Notes under the pieces: model-generated
The model's input: the letters and a program-made list of their open reading frames with translations, nothing else
Database searches by the model: none
What the model was told of the DNA's origin: nothing
Source: Candidatus Binataceae bacterium
GTDB lineage: Bacteria > Desulfobacterota > Binatia > Binatales > Binataceae
Direction: 5' to 3'
Assembly: GCA_035294265.1 (NCBI GenBank)
Contig: DATGLK010000028.1
Span: 28,665 to 92,664 of the forward strand
DNA length: 64,000 nucleotides
In this document: piece after piece, positions 55,464 to 64,000 of the stretch
Layout of the letters: the number at the start of each line of letters is the position of its first letter
How positions within the stretch are numbered: position 1 is the stretch's first letter
Made by a program: the position numbers and the translations under genes

Positions 55464-56612
55464 TTATGCGCTGGCCGCGGGGGCGAGCGAAAACAGCTTG
55501 CCCGGATGCTGCACCACCATGCCCGTCAGCTCCAGCTCTAGCAACAGGCTAAGAACAGTCTGCGCATTTAGACCACAACTTTCCACAATCGCGTCGATAT
55601 GCACCCGCTCGCCCGCCGGCAGGTGATCCACCACCGAGCGCAAACTGGCGCTCAGCTCCGCCCGTCGCGCCTGCTGGCCCACCTGTGCCTTGGTGGAAGA
55701 CGTGGAGGGCACAGCGCGGCCGGCCGCACCGCTGAGTTGCGGCGCCAATTCCTCGATCACGTCCTCCACACATTCGACCAGGCGCGCACCCTCCTTAAGC
55801 AATCGATTGCTGCCTCGGGCTTTGCCGCTCAGGGGGCTGCCGGGGACGGCAAAGACCTGACGATTTTGCTCCAAAGCCAGGTGCGCCGAAATCAGAGAAC
55901 CGCTATGCTCGGCGGCTTCTACCACCACCACGCCCAGGCTCAGGCCCGCGATAATGCGATTGCGCACAGGGAAATTTTCCGCTAGCGGAGGGCTGCCCAG
56001 GGGAAATTCGCTGAGCAAAGCACCCCCACCCGCAATCATTTCCTGGGCTAGTTTAGAATGCTCGAGGGGGTAGATTCTATCCACCCCGCAGCCCAATACC
56101 GCAATTGTCCGCCCGTGCGCCTCCAGGGCGCCCAAATGGGCTTCACTGTCAATCCCGCGCGCCAAACCGCTGACCACGGCAATCCCTTTGGCGGCCAGCT
56201 CCAAACCCAAGCGGCGCGCCATATGGCGGCCGGCCTCGCTAGCGGCCCGTGCTCCCACCACCGCCACGCAATCGCGCTCTCCCACCGGCATACTGCCGCG
56301 CACATAAAGCACCGGGGGCGGGTCGGGAAGCTGGGCCAGATTGGGTGGATAATCGGGATCGGCCCAGGTGATCAAACGGCCACCTAGACCAACCAGGTCG
56401 CACAACTCTCGTTCCAGGGGTGCAAAGTCCTGGAACTGGCGCAGGTTACGCGCGGTGTTGCGAGGGATTCCAGCCCCGCTGAGCTGCGTCTCGCTGGCGG
56501 CGAAGACCGCCGGGGCGCTGCCAAAATGCTTCAGCAGTAGGCGCGCGACCCGCGGTCCCACGCCACGAACCCGGCACAAAGCCAGCCAATAAACCTGTGA
56601 ACTAACCTGCAT
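55464..56612 (-). CDS. dprA: DNA-processing protein DprA
   Basis: The 382-aa protein protects incoming single-stranded DNA and loads RecA during transformation. Helix-hairpin-helix/SAM-like N-terminus, Rossmann core with VGARAASEAGRHMARRL (phosphate-binding Ser region), SGLARGIDSEAH and FPVRNRIIAGLS, and a C-terminal winged helix (residues about 310-380). First gene of the dprA-topA-trmFO-ppx/gppA string, a common bacterial order. Confidence 0.95.
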   Translation of the reverse strand: MQVSSQVYWLALCRVRGVGPRVARLLLKHFGSAPAVFAASETQLSGAGIPRNTARNLRQFQDFAPLERELCDLVGLGGRLITWADPDYPPNLAQLPDPPPVLYVRGSMPVGERDCVAVVGARAASEAGRHMARRLGLELAAKGIAVVSGLARGIDSEAHLGALEAHGRTIAVLGCGVDRIYPLEHSKLAQEMIAGGGALLSEFPLGSPPLAENFPVRNRIIAGLSLGVVVVEAAEHSGSLISAHLALEQNRQVFAVPGSPLSGKARGSNRLLKEGARLVECVEDVIEELAPQLSGAAGRAVPSTSSTKAQVGQQARRAELSASLRSVVDHLPAGERVHIDAIVESCGLNAQTVLSLLLELELTGMVVQHPGKLFSLAPAASA

Positions 56613-56808
56613 GCTGAATTGCCTTGCTGTTAGCTTTTATCTTCTGATATTACAAATCTTATTCTAAACGGGCAAAAGCCCTGAGGACCGAAAGCCAGCT
56701 TTCTTGACCCGCCTAACCGAATCAAATAACTAAAAGCGGGTGCTTCAGGTGCCCTCGCCCGGCGATTTAAGCTTGTTAACGTGCGCCGTCAAGCCCTAGA
56801 GGTAGTGC

Positions 56809-57399
56809 ATGGATGCGGTTTCATCCGAAGAAATCAAGCTGAATTTCCATCAGATGTCGGCCACCGACAAGCAGGTCGTGATCTTCAGCTTTTATCGTGA
56901 CGCTGAATTGCGCGGCGCGCGGCTGCTCTTCAACCTAATCGGCCATCTCAAAGAGGCCGACGCCCAGCTCAAGCTCTCGCGTCACTTAGCCGATGAAACC
57001 CGGCACGCTTGGCTGTGGACCAAACGTATTTCCGACCTGGGTGGCAATCCGGTGATCGTCAGCGACGGCTACCAGCGGCGCCTGGGGCTGCGCACCGGCG
57101 TGCCCAAGGACGTAATCGACCTGTTGGCCCTGACCGTGGTGGTCGAAGAGCGGGCACGCAAGCGCTACACCACCCATGCCGAGCTTCCCAACGTCGATCC
57201 CGAAACTCTAGAAGTGTTGCAAGCGGTAACCGAGGACGAATCTTGGCACTTGGCCTGGATCGAACGTAAATTGCGCGAGATCGCCGCTGCCCAAGGTAAG
57301 CCCGAGCGCGCCGAACAGGCGCTGGAGCGCTATCGCGCGATCGATCGGGAGGTCTATGCCACCTTGGCCGCTGATGAAGCGGAACTGATGAGAGCCTGA
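56809..57399 (+). CDS. Diiron ferritin-like protein
   Basis: A 196-aa four-helix protein with a full set of diiron ligands: Glu33, Glu63-x-x-His66 (DETRHA), Glu113 or Glu114 (VVEER) and Glu144-x-x-His147 (DESWHL). No signal peptide. Relatives include the MiaE tRNA hydroxylase and ferritin-like proteins of unknown role. A link to MiaB (same window) would suit a MiaE-like job, but the sequence is not close enough to say. Confidence 0.82.
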   Translation: MDAVSSEEIKLNFHQMSATDKQVVIFSFYRDAELRGARLLFNLIGHLKEADAQLKLSRHLADETRHAWLWTKRISDLGGNPVIVSDGYQRRLGLRTGVPKDVIDLLALTVVVEERARKRYTTHAELPNVDPETLEVLQAVTEDESWHLAWIERKLREIAAAQGKPERAEQALERYRAIDREVYATLAADEAELMRA

Positions 57400-57471
57400 T
57401 CGATCGAACGTCGCGCTTTTCAATTTAAGCATTCCCCGGGCGGCCGTAACCGCAGTCCACGTGCGGGCGCG

Positions 57472-58476
57472 TTGAGCGCCTGCCGGCTCCTGCTCCTGTG
57501 CACGATGTTAGCGACGCTGGGTTGCACCAGCCATTCCTCACCCCTCCCCGGCGGACCGCCCGCTTTCAAGGTCGCGCTACTGACCTCTGGTCCGGTCAGC
57601 GATGGCGGGTGGAACGCTTCGGCTTACGAAGGGCTGGAGCTGATAAAGAGTCGGCTCAAGGCCCAAACCGCACAGGTCCAGACCACCTCGCCGGCCGATT
57701 TTGCCGATGCCTTTCGCGATTTCGGTGCGCGTGGCTTCAACGTCATCTTTGCCCACGGCTTCGAGTACACCGACGCCGCCCTGCGCGCAGCCCGGATGTT
57801 CCCTCACACCGTCTTCGTCATCAGCTCGGGTCGTACCAGCGCCGCCAATGTAGCCTCAATCAACTTCAAGTTTGAAGAGGCGACTTATATCGAGGGCGTG
57901 TTGGCTGGCCTGATGAGCAAGAGCGGGGTCGCTGGGGCCGTGGGCGGAGTCGAATTGCCGGCGATCAAGTTCACCTTCGACGGCTATCGACTGGGCTTTG
58001 ACTCGGTGCGCCCCAAAGGCCAGGTCCTGGTCAGCTTTATCGGCAATTTCAACGACGTGGGTGCGGCCAAGGAAGCAGCTCTGGCGCAAATCGGACGCGG
58101 GGCCGATTTTCTAACGGTCAACGCCGACGCCGCCGGAATCGGTGTGCTGCAAGCGGCGGCACAGCGTAATGTTTACGCTTTTGGCGCCTTTCGGAACCAA
58201 AATTCGCTGGCACCCTCGGCGGTTATCGCCAGTGCGATTTGCGACGTGGCCGACGCTTTCTTGCGTCTGGCCTCTGAAGTCCAGCAAGGCAGCTTCAAAC
58301 CTGCGGTCTACGACTTCGGAATGAGGGACGGGCTGGTCAGGTTAGTTTTCAACCCAGCGCTGGAGTCCAGGATTCCAGCCGCGGTAATGACCCAGGTCAA
58401 AAACGCCGAAAATCGTGTGATGGCAGGCGAGGTCAAACTGCCCTCTTTGCAGCCCGTGCCCGCCCCGGCAGGCTGA
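57472..58476 (+). CDS. BMP-family substrate-binding lipoprotein
   Basis: The 334-aa product from TTG 57472 has lipobox ATLGC (Cys18) and the Bmp/PnrA-like periplasmic binding fold: KVALLTSGPVSDGGWNASAYEG, FNVIFAHGFEYTDAA, NFKFEEATYIEGVLAGLMSKSG and NVYAFGAFRNQNSLAP. Such proteins bind nucleosides or related ligands for ABC importers. No permease or ATPase is adjacent, so it is an orphan in this window. No clear Shine-Dalgarno before the TTG. Confidence 0.83.
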   Translation: MSACRLLLLCTMLATLGCTSHSSPLPGGPPAFKVALLTSGPVSDGGWNASAYEGLELIKSRLKAQTAQVQTTSPADFADAFRDFGARGFNVIFAHGFEYTDAALRAARMFPHTVFVISSGRTSAANVASINFKFEEATYIEGVLAGLMSKSGVAGAVGGVELPAIKFTFDGYRLGFDSVRPKGQVLVSFIGNFNDVGAAKEAALAQIGRGADFLTVNADAAGIGVLQAAAQRNVYAFGAFRNQNSLAPSAVIASAICDVADAFLRLASEVQQGSFKPAVYDFGMRDGLVRLVFNPALESRIPAAVMTQVKNAENRVMAGEVKLPSLQPVPAPAG

Positions 58477-58588
58477 AACGACGGCCGGCCGCAGCCTCAA
58501 GACTCAATTTTTCATTAAGTCGAAAAGCATCTTGAGCAGGCTTGAGCCAGAGCTTACCTTGTTGAAAGGGGGCGATTCAGGGCCATCG

Positions 58589-59866
58589 ATGACCGACCAA
58601 GTGGAAATAAGACCATTACTCGGCAAGCTGGCCGCTTCGGTTACGGTACCGGGTTCCAAGAGCATCACCAACCGGGCCCTGCTGATGGCAGCGATGGCGC
58701 CGGGAGAATCTACTTTAAGCTCGGCGCTAATCAGCGACGACACCCGTTACATGATCGGGGCGTTGCGGGAACTAGGCTTCACGGTGCGGGTCAACGAAAG
58801 TCTGGGCGAAGTCGAGGTCAATGGCGGCGCCGGCAAAATTCCCTGTTCCCAGGCCAATCTGTTCGTGGGAGGCTCGGGCACCGCGATGCGCTTTCTGGCC
58901 GGCTTTCTCACCCTGGGCCAAGGCGCCTACCGCCTGGATGGCAACGCCCGCATGCGCCAGCGTCCGATCGGCAACCTGCTGCAAGCCTTATCCAACCTGG
59001 GGCTGGCGGTACGCTCCGAGCACGACAACGGCTGCCCACCTGTGCTGATCGAAGTCAACGGGAGCGGTTTTAAGGGCGGTGCTACCCGTATCGACGCCAG
59101 CCTCTCTTCGCAATTCGTCTCTGCCCTGCTGCTGCCCGCCCCGCTGTGGCCCGAGGGTTTGCGCCTGACCATCGACGGCTTAGCCGCCGAACCCTTCGTG
59201 CTGATGACCCTCCGCCTGATGCAACGCGCGGGCATCCGCTGCACCATGGACGGTAACGCGGCCCTGATTCCGGGCGGCCAGCATTATCGCTGCGGCCACA
59301 CGACGATCGAAGCCGACGCTTCCAGTGCCAGTTACTTCGCCGCCGCCGCGGTCATCTGCGCAGGGCGCGTGCGGCTTAATCATTTGCGCCGCGACTCGGT
59401 CCAGGGCGACGTTCACTTTCTTGATTTGCTCGAGCAGATGGGGGCGCGGGTAACGTGGCAGGAGGATGCGGTGGAAGTCGCCGGCGGCGATTTCCTGCGG
59501 GGCATGGACGTCGATATGAGCGGGCTGCCCGACATGGTACCAACCTTGGCGGTGCTGGCGCCGTTCGCCCACTCGCCCACCACCATCCGCAAAGTCCAGT
59601 TCATCCGCCATCACGAAAGCGACCGACTCCACGCTTTGGCCAACGAGCTGGCGCGGCTGGGGGTCACGGTTGACGAGCGCCCTGATGGATTGGTCATCTA
59701 TCCCGCCACTCCCAAAGCCGCATCGGTCGAGACTTACGACGACCACCGGATCGCAATGAGCTTTTCCGTCCTTGGGCTGCGCGTCCCGGGCATCAAAATC
59801 AAGGATCCCGGCTGCGTATCCAAGACCTATCCGCGATTTTTTGTCGATCTAGCCTCGCTGGGCTGA
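58589..59866 (+). CDS. aroA: 3-phosphoshikimate 1-carboxyvinyltransferase (EPSP synthase)
   Basis: The 425-aa shikimate-pathway enzyme joins shikimate-3-phosphate and PEP. VPGSKSITNRALLMAAMAPG near residue 20, FVGGSGTAMRFLAGF near residue 90, LPDMVPTLAVLA (catalytic Asp) near residue 310, and HHESDRLHALANEL and DPGCVSKTYPRF at the C-terminus. I chose ATG 58589 (MTDQVEIRP); the frame is open to 58532. The last 18 nt overlap the end of the SPL-family gene on the other strand. Confidence 0.96.
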   Translation: MTDQVEIRPLLGKLAASVTVPGSKSITNRALLMAAMAPGESTLSSALISDDTRYMIGALRELGFTVRVNESLGEVEVNGGAGKIPCSQANLFVGGSGTAMRFLAGFLTLGQGAYRLDGNARMRQRPIGNLLQALSNLGLAVRSEHDNGCPPVLIEVNGSGFKGGATRIDASLSSQFVSALLLPAPLWPEGLRLTIDGLAAEPFVLMTLRLMQRAGIRCTMDGNAALIPGGQHYRCGHTTIEADASSASYFAAAAVICAGRVRLNHLRRDSVQGDVHFLDLLEQMGARVTWQEDAVEVAGGDFLRGMDVDMSGLPDMVPTLAVLAPFAHSPTTIRKVQFIRHHESDRLHALANELARLGVTVDERPDGLVIYPATPKAASVETYDDHRIAMSFSVLGLRVPGIKIKDPGCVSKTYPRFFVDLASLG

Positions 59867-60925
59867 GGCCAGCGGAAAGCGCAAGCTTAATTGGGTCACC
59901 GGCGCCGGCTTTGGCGTCGGCGAACCCGTCGACCGGGCCCATCCCAGCTTCGCGCAAAGGCGAGTGAAGACCAGCTCCAGCTCGCGTTCGTAAGCCGGAG
60001 CGTAGCTATTGGCGGCGTACATGCGCTCCAGGCCAGGCGCCGACTCAGGCAGACGGCGGCGAATAAAAGGCAGGAAATAAGCCGCTGCCGCGGGCTTAAG
60101 AAACAGCGCGCGCCAGTAAACCGCGCGCGCTCCAGCCTGCTTGGCCGCCGTCATCACCTGCTCGATCGCCGAGGGAGAATCGGTAAGACCCGGAATCATC
60201 GGCATCATCATTAGATTGCAAGCGATCCCTGCCGTGCTCAGTTGACGCATCGCCTGCAGTCTCAGCTGGGGACGCGGCGCGCGCGGCTCCAACATCCGCT
60301 GCAGCGTGCGGTCGAGCGTAATCAGGGAAAAATTGACCGATAGTCGCGAGCGCTGCGCAATGGTGCATAACAAATCCAAGTCGCGTACGATCAGCGCAGA
60401 TTTGGTTGTGATCGATAGCCGCAATTCACCCACTCGCGCAAATATCTCCAGCAGTGACCGAGTTACTTCGAACTGGCGCTCAGCGGGCTGGTAAGGATCG
60501 GTGGCAGTCCCAATCGCAATCGCCTCCCTGCCCAGCGCAGTGCGCGCCAAGCTGCGCTCCAGAATCTTCGCAGCCTGCTGCTTCACCAAGATCCGGTGTT
60601 CGAAATCCAGAGGGTCGGGCATATCGAGAAATTCGTGAGTATAGCGCGCGTAGCAATACACGCAGCCCATTTCACAGCCCCGGTAAGGGTTGATGGTCCA
60701 ACCAAACGGCATCCGCCGGTTGGCACAACGATTGAGAATCTCGCGCACCGGCATCGAGTCGAATTCGATTCCGCGCCGACGTTGCGGCAGATTGCCGGGT
60801 GAGGGCCGGTCCATACTTTCGCTATTAATTCGCCATCCGGGGACAATGTCAAGGCGCTTTGACGCCGGTGCTTGCCCACGGGCCGTTGGGCGTGAAGCAA
60901 AACGTTCCGATCTCGTCCGAGCCAA
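59849..60925 (-). CDS. SPL-family (spore photoproduct lyase-like) radical SAM protein
   Basis: A 358-aa radical SAM enzyme with cluster motif CEMGCVYCYAR near residue 84 and the SPL-family NPYRGCEMG. Other blocks are GTATDPYQPAE, LSITTKSALI (SAM contacts) and MMMPMIPGLTD. Many members of this group (Rv2578c-like) have unknown substrates. It has no neighbouring partner. Its 3' end overlaps aroA by 18 nt. Confidence 0.88.
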   Translation of the reverse strand: MARTRSERFASRPTARGQAPASKRLDIVPGWRINSESMDRPSPGNLPQRRRGIEFDSMPVREILNRCANRRMPFGWTINPYRGCEMGCVYCYARYTHEFLDMPDPLDFEHRILVKQQAAKILERSLARTALGREAIAIGTATDPYQPAERQFEVTRSLLEIFARVGELRLSITTKSALIVRDLDLLCTIAQRSRLSVNFSLITLDRTLQRMLEPRAPRPQLRLQAMRQLSTAGIACNLMMMPMIPGLTDSPSAIEQVMTAAKQAGARAVYWRALFLKPAAAAYFLPFIRRRLPESAPGLERMYAANSYAPAYERELELVFTRLCAKLGWARSTGSPTPKPAPVTQLSLRFPLASAQRG

Positions 60926-61028
60926 GCATTTTCAGCGCCCTGCAAAGAGCGCAGGTGTGGACATGGGTGGTGCGGTCTATCAAAGATGGCGTCAGTTTGA
61001 GCATGCCGAGTAGTTCACGAGGAATTTG

Positions 61029-62615
61029 ATGGAGGCGGTACAGACCCTAGCCGCGCCCGTTGACGCTCCAGCCAATACGCACAAATGGCTGATCGCCATC
61101 GCAGTGATGCTGGGATGCATCCTGGAACTGCTCGATACCACCATCGTCAACGTATCGCTGCCCCACATGCAGGGGAGCTTCTCGGCCAGCGTGGATGAGA
61201 TCACATGGGTCGTAACCAGCTACCTGGTGGCCAATGGAATAATGATTCCGCTGACTGGCTGGATTTCAGGCCGCTTTGGGCGGAAACGGTACTTCCTGTT
61301 TTCGGTCAGTACTTTCGTCCTGGCCTCGGCCTGTTGCGGGTTGGCCCAAACCTTGGACCAGATTGTGCTGTTTCGCCTGCTGCAGGGGTTCGCGGGGGCG
61401 GCAATGCAGCCCTCTTCGCAAGCCATCATGATGGAAACCTTTCCGCCCGAAGAGCAGCAGATGGCGATGGCGACCTGGTCGATGGGGATTTCGGTGGCAC
61501 CGGTCTTAGGACCGACGATCGGAGGCTGGATCACAGACAACTGGTCGTGGCGGTGGACCTTTTACATCAATGTGCCAATCGGCCTAATCGCCATCGTGAT
61601 GGTAAGCCTATTTCTGCACGATCCTCCCTATCTAAAGCGGCTCAACCAGCGTATCGACTATTTTGGCATCATGCTGCTCACCCTGACCCTGGGCCTGACT
61701 CAACTGGTGGCCGACCGTGGGCAGCGCGCTGACTGGTTCGGCTCACCCTGGGTGGTCTATGCCTCGGTGAGCGCACTAACCGCGGGGGTAATTTTTGTGT
61801 GGCACGAGCTGCGCAGCAACGCCCCAGTACTGGAGTTGCGGATCTTTGCGATCCCGCTGTTTACGGCCGCCACGGTGCTGATGGTTCTGATGGCTTTCCT
61901 GGTCTACGGCACCAGCCTAATGAATCCGATTTTTCTCCAGGAGTTTCTTGGTTACACCGCATGGAAGGCCGGCTTGATGATGGCGCCGCGCTCGATAGGT
62001 TCGATCGTCGTGCTGATCTTCATCGGTCAGATCGCGCGCCGCGGCGTCAACACCCGCCCATTCATCGTGCTGGGCTTTGCGATAATCGCGATCTCGTTAT
62101 GGCAAATGGCGAAATGGAATCACGACGTCGGCCCCTGGAACATCGCCATCCCGATTTTCATCAATGGCCTGGGTACCGGCTTCATTTTCGCTCAACTCGC
62201 GGCGATCTCTCTTGCGACTGTGGATCGAGAGCGCATGGGAGCGGCGGCCAGCTTGTTCAACATGACACGCAATACTGGCGGCTCGATCGGAATCTCAGTC
62301 ATCACCACGCTCTTCGTCACCCACCAGCAGATCAATCAAAGCTATCTGGCCGAGCATATTTCTGTTTTCGATGTCTGGAAGCTGGCCCACGGGGTGCCGC
62401 GGATGCCGGGCAGCCCCGCCTTCAGCTTGTTCAACTTGGCGGGCGGCCATAGCACCAGCTTAGCCAGCCTGTATGCCCAGGTTCAGTCGCAGGCAGCGAT
62501 GTTGGCGTTCTCCGACGTTTACCGGATTTTGATGGTGGTGACCTTGCTGATGATTCCCACTTTCTTTCTGATTCGCCACGCTCCGATGAGCGTGGGCGGA
62601 CCGCCGATGGAGTGA
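61029..62615 (+). CDS. DHA2-family MFS drug efflux pump (EmrB/QacA-like)
   Basis: The 528-aa proton-coupled exporter has 14 predicted membrane helices. LLDTTIVNVSLPHMQGSF follows helix 1, GRFGRKRYFL is motif A, and GPTIGGWITDNWSWRWTFYINVPIG is the drug/H+ antiporter motif C region (positions about 146-170). ATG 61029 has GAGGA 7 nt upstream. No EmrA-type membrane fusion protein is adjacent, so partners may be encoded elsewhere. Confidence 0.93.
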   Translation: MEAVQTLAAPVDAPANTHKWLIAIAVMLGCILELLDTTIVNVSLPHMQGSFSASVDEITWVVTSYLVANGIMIPLTGWISGRFGRKRYFLFSVSTFVLASACCGLAQTLDQIVLFRLLQGFAGAAMQPSSQAIMMETFPPEEQQMAMATWSMGISVAPVLGPTIGGWITDNWSWRWTFYINVPIGLIAIVMVSLFLHDPPYLKRLNQRIDYFGIMLLTLTLGLTQLVADRGQRADWFGSPWVVYASVSALTAGVIFVWHELRSNAPVLELRIFAIPLFTAATVLMVLMAFLVYGTSLMNPIFLQEFLGYTAWKAGLMMAPRSIGSIVVLIFIGQIARRGVNTRPFIVLGFAIIAISLWQMAKWNHDVGPWNIAIPIFINGLGTGFIFAQLAAISLATVDRERMGAAASLFNMTRNTGGSIGISVITTLFVTHQQINQSYLAEHISVFDVWKLAHGVPRMPGSPAFSLFNLAGGHSTSLASLYAQVQSQAAMLAFSDVYRILMVVTLLMIPTFFLIRHAPMSVGGPPME

Positions 62616-62616
62616 T

Positions 62617-63639
62617 TCAGGGCAAAATGGCCAGGGCGAAGGCCGCCGGCAGTTTGCTGGCCAGCTCGCGCACCACGCGCTCGCCCACCCCCCACCGCAA
62701 CAGCGAGCCGTCGCTGCTCACGGCGAACAGGTCGGCATGCGCCCATGGGCTGTGCACAATCTGCATGATCATGCCGCGGCGCGCCATCGGCAGCTCCCCG
62801 AAGGAAGAAAAGCTCTGACCACCGTCGCGGCTTTCGAACAACAGCGCGTCGGCGCCGTCGCCATTAAGCCAAGTGGCCGGGGGACCCGCCCCGCCGGCGG
62901 TGTAGATCAGCCCTTCGGAGGTGGCGAGCACCGCAGTCAAGTATGGCCGATTGATCCCCTTGACCACCGGTTCCCAGCTCCGGCCGCGATCGCGCGAGCG
63001 ATAAAGGCCGCGCCCGCTGGTCGCGAAAATCAGTTGGAAATCGGCGCCGGCTAGCGCCAGTGAATGCACGTCGCGTGGCAGCCGCGAGTCCAGGGCTTGG
63101 AAGCTTTGTCCGCGGTCGGCGGAATAAAACGCCCCTGCTCCCTCTACTCCAACATAGAGCGCAGCGGAGTCATGAGGGTCGAACGCAACCGTGCTGACAT
63201 GGGGAATATAAGGCGAGCGCGCCGAGCTCCCATGGATTCGGGCAGTCAGCGTGGCTAAGGCCCGGCATTCCTCGAAGCTGTCACCATAATCGCCGCTGTA
63301 GAACAGCCGGCCATGGCTGCAGCCGGCCCATAATCCACCCGCGCTGTCAGGGACTGCGGCCAAGGTCCAGAAGGTCTCGCGCAAGCCGCGCGGGGTCAGC
63401 TCGCGCCAGCTTCGACCGCCATCCTGGGAGCGGAACAGTGCGCCCGCCAGCTCCGCCGCGGGCACGAAATCGGCCGCGTCGGCTACCTCGTTACGACCGG
63501 CATAGATGATATTGGGATCGTCGCAACTTTGCGCCATGCAGGCGATCGCGTCGGGATGGGCACTGACCGCCGTCACGGCGCCCTGGCGCTCGCCGTCCAC
63601 GATCACGATCCCCTTGGCGGTACCCACGCATACTCGCAT
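62617..63639 (-). CDS. Asp-box (BNR) beta-propeller protein
   Basis: The 340-aa product has four clear Asp-box repeats, FRSQDGGRSWREL, FYSADRGQSFQAL, YRSRDRGRSWEPV and FESRDGGQSFSSF, spaced about 50-65 residues. This is the sialidase/YCF48-type propeller fold. No signal peptide and no catalytic sialidase residues were seen, so the enzyme activity is unknown. I chose ATG 63639 (MRVCVGTAKG). Stop overlaps nothing, lying 2 nt from the MFS gene end on the other strand. Confidence 0.83.
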   Translation of the reverse strand: MRVCVGTAKGIVIVDGERQGAVTAVSAHPDAIACMAQSCDDPNIIYAGRNEVADAADFVPAAELAGALFRSQDGGRSWRELTPRGLRETFWTLAAVPDSAGGLWAGCSHGRLFYSGDYGDSFEECRALATLTARIHGSSARSPYIPHVSTVAFDPHDSAALYVGVEGAGAFYSADRGQSFQALDSRLPRDVHSLALAGADFQLIFATSGRGLYRSRDRGRSWEPVVKGINRPYLTAVLATSEGLIYTAGGAGPPATWLNGDGADALLFESRDGGQSFSSFGELPMARRGMIMQIVHSPWAHADLFAVSSDGSLLRWGVGERVVRELASKLPAAFALAILP

Positions 63640-63675
63640 CCGCGCCCGTCCTCTCAACTGGGGGCAGGTTTCAGC

Positions 63676-64000
63676 TCACGCACCACTCTGCAACTGCCGG
63701 CCCACGGCCAAGCCAAGCTCGGGGGGCAGTTCGCTGGGCGCAACTTTGGATGAGACCGACTCCACGCGCACGCGCCGCACCACGATAGTCCCATCGGCCA
63801 GCGCCAGCCGCAGGCCGTCGCGGTCCAGCGACACGATACGGCCGGGTGGACCATTCCCAACCACCGCGCCATCCAAGATTGGCTCATACAGCCTGATGCG
63901 ACGCCCGTCGAGTTGCGCATAGGCCCCAGGCTGCGGGTCGCAGCCGCGAATCAGATTGAAGATCGCCTCCGCTGTTTGGCTGAAATCTACCGCCGCATGT
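63676..64000 (-). CDS. Formyltransferase C-terminal part, partial (Fmt-like)
   Basis: Only the 3' 107 codons are in the window. Reading inward from the edge gives VDFSQTAEAIFNLIRGCDPQ and PGAYAQLDGRRIRLYEP, followed by a small beta-barrel with PGRIVSLDRDGLRLALADG. This matches the C-terminal domain of methionyl-tRNA formyltransferase or a related 10-formyl-THF enzyme. It ends 36 nt before the propeller gene and is read in the same direction. Confidence 0.75.
   Translation of the reverse strand, partial: HAAVDFSQTAEAIFNLIRGCDPQPGAYAQLDGRRIRLYEPILDGAVVGNGPPGRIVSLDRDGLRLALADGTIVVRRVRVESVSSKVAPSELPPELGLAVGRQLQSGA

Overview
The window is GC-rich, densely coded chromosomal DNA from a Gram-negative bacterium. 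It carries lipoboxes, signal peptides, a Tat-type leader, DUF1329 paralogues, and a split F-type ATP synthase operon with paired b and b' subunits next to a bactofilin gene. This gene content suits a deltaproteobacterial-grade lineage, with Candidatus Binatota / Desulfobacterota-like groups as a good guess. That placement is an inference from gene content, not from a marker phylogeny.

Layout. (1) 0.3-3.3 kb, minus strand: selB followed by selD. The selD reading frame extends upstream through an in-frame UGA at the catalytic cysteine position, so SelD itself appears to be a selenoprotein. (2) 3.4-11.3 kb: a small lipoprotein, a PPOX-fold protein, a bactofilin, and the operon atpF'-atpF-atpH-atpA-atpG-atpD-atpC, which lacks the a and c subunits. 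(3) 11.5-19.3 kb: an RNase II/R-type nuclease, a small HTH protein, panC and panB (behind a leader with a strong terminator and apparent mutually exclusive hairpins), a PDZ protein, an MBL-fold hydrolase, coaX and an SDR. Three genes of the pantothenate/CoA route lie here, and a tRNA-Pro(GGG) follows. (4) 19.8-30 kb, accessory: a Pro/Thr-linker lipoprotein, an AT-rich island, a decayed DUF1329 fragment, a DUF1329 gene, a membrane protein overlapping a SBP56/methanethiol-oxidase-like gene, an alpha/beta hydrolase, a CmcJ/NvfI-like protein, and a second DUF1329 gene with a textbook terminator. (5) 30-35 kb: zinc-ribbon protein, miaB, rpsU, an unknown CxxC...H...C protein, and a MetE-core-like methyltransferase. 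(6) 35-38 kb: a NitT/TauT-type ABC importer with a double-length permease, an ATPase and a separately encoded AAA-associated domain. (7) 38-45.7 kb: an M1 aminopeptidase with HEAT-like repeats; a surface-modification-like trio (sulfotransferase, five-TM alkaline-phosphatase-superfamily enzyme with Thr instead of the sulfatase Cys, small YIDPN membrane protein); and two overlapping envelope-protein genes, one with a Gly/His repeat tail. (8) 45.9-50.1 kb: a two-subunit molybdenum hydroxylase and a third, diverged DUF1329 gene. (9) 50.8-64 kb: the housekeeping operon dprA-topA-trmFO-ppx/gppA, a diiron ferritin-like protein, a BMP-type lipoprotein, aroA, an SPL-family radical SAM protein, a DHA2 efflux pump, an Asp-box propeller, and the 3' part of a formyltransferase gene cut by the window edge.

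The most interesting signals are the selenocysteine SelD with its hairpin, the attenuator-like panB leader, the DUF1329 family expansion with a frameshifted relic, and the SBP56/membrane-protein pair. No CRISPR array, prophage or intact insertion sequence was seen.
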